A stretch of DNA of 64,000 bases. It comes from Schistocerca nitens (Eukaryota > Arthropoda > Insecta > Orthoptera > Acrididae). Shown here piece after piece: positions 63,598 to 64,000 of this stretch (positions are counted from its first letter, which is position 1; every line of letters starts with the position of its first letter). Made by a program: the position numbers and the translations under genes. The DNA lies in contig NC_064617.1 in the NCBI RefSeq assembly GCF_023898315.1, positions 714,447,202 through 714,511,201 of the forward strand. The letters run 5' to 3'. The notes below the pieces were generated by a model that worked only from the letters and a program-made list of their open reading frames with translations, ran no database searches and was not told where the DNA came from.

Positions 63598-64000
63598 CGG
63601 GTCTGTAGCTCGATGGAAGGTCCAACACACCCACTGACTCGCTACTGACTGTCGCTAAATTCCGTGTCCGCGCGCTCCCGCACCGAGACGTGACGTCACG
63701 TGTTTTGAAAACCTCAGTGCAATTGGCCGCTGTCCGCTGCCGTCGATCGCCGTTGCCATCACCCAGTGGTGGACGGGTGGTACACATCTTCTTCAACACC
63801 GGCATCCATATACCGTTTAATTTCACGCCCTCCTCCTTTCGATTGAAATTATTAGGGTGTTTGGCGATTTCGATTGCCTCCCTGTAGAGCCTTTCGTAAT
63901 ATCCGCTTGTGGCCGCTAGCACTTACGTCTCCTCAAAACGAATATGATGGTTACCTGGTTGGAAAGCATGCTCCGCAACAGCTGATCGTCTCGTTTCTCC
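63593..64000 (-). pseudogene. Penelope-like element, GIY-YIG endonuclease C-terminal part
   Basis: The minus-strand frame runs from the window edge, with a TAA at about 63924, then GYYERLYREAIEIAKHPNNF, NRKEEGVKLNG and W-P-L-like residues, ending at 63593. The REAIEI...HxxNFN pattern is typical of the end of the Penelope-like GIY-YIG domain. The upstream part lies beyond the window. The hammerhead-like motif right after the stop supports the assignment. Confidence 0.75.

Overview
The window looks like nuclear DNA of a large, repeat-rich insect genome, most likely an orthopteran of the locust/grasshopper type. That guess rests on the abundant tRNA-derived SINE whose 3' part reads ggctctgagcactatggg on one strand, which I associate with such genomes, on many Tc1/mariner copies and on RTE-type LINE debris. 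I see no convincing host protein-coding gene. Almost everything recognisable is a transposable element, mostly broken.

Layout. 1-35.5 kb is a nested graveyard. It holds two copies of one Tc1 family (973-2368, 17907-19313), two of a second (16165-17481, 21325-22507), two of a third (27518-28385, 29872-31341) and an intact Tc1 element (31884-33305) whose transposase reads through from ATG to stop. It also holds a pogo/Tigger element (7270-9488), a mariner (19947-21215), internally deleted mariner-like derivatives, LINE pieces and ten SINE insertions, most with visible target-site duplications. From about 51 to 64 kb there are sparse repeats, an RTE-type LINE (55776-58396), the second copy of a 1.3-1.5 kb TAA-flanked non-autonomous element (2513-3847 and 61166-62616), and a Penelope-like fragment running off the right edge.

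The centre, 36076-51082, is one 15.0-kb AT-rich Polinton/Maverick (adintovirus-like) element. It has inverted repeats of about 280-325 bp starting AG and ending CT, and a 6-bp target duplication (gctatg/gctgtg). It carries a virus-like gene set. The virion part is a double-jelly-roll-type major capsid candidate, a penton candidate, an A32/FtsK-type packaging ATPase, a protein with a parvovirus-like phospholipase A2 domain, a hydrophobic pX/pVI-like protein, an adenain-like protease and a fibre-like protein. The replication and integration part is a chromodomain integrase and a protein-primed type B DNA polymerase. Accessory genes include several small CxxC proteins, a small secreted protein and, unexpectedly, a full-length matrix metalloproteinase with signal peptide, cysteine switch, zinc site and hemopexin-like repeats.

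How the genes fit together. Capsid, penton, ATPase, protease, PLA2 and fibre-like genes would build, mature and deliver a particle. Polymerase and integrase would copy and insert the genome. The metalloproteinase, if secreted, could remodel host matrix or basement membrane. Most genes in the element begin exactly at TAAATG, often TATATAAATG, resembling poxvirus late initiators, whereas the polymerase gene does not. This suggests an early/late transcription scheme. The copy is now defective: polymerase, protease, fibre-like, pX-like and two Cys-rich genes carry a frameshift or stop, and the integrase has Gly where the second catalytic Asp is expected. Capsid, penton, ATPase, PLA2 and metalloproteinase frames remain open. 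A 43-bp piece identical to the PLA2 gene sits inside a Tc1 copy 12.6 kb away, apparently a templated repair insertion.
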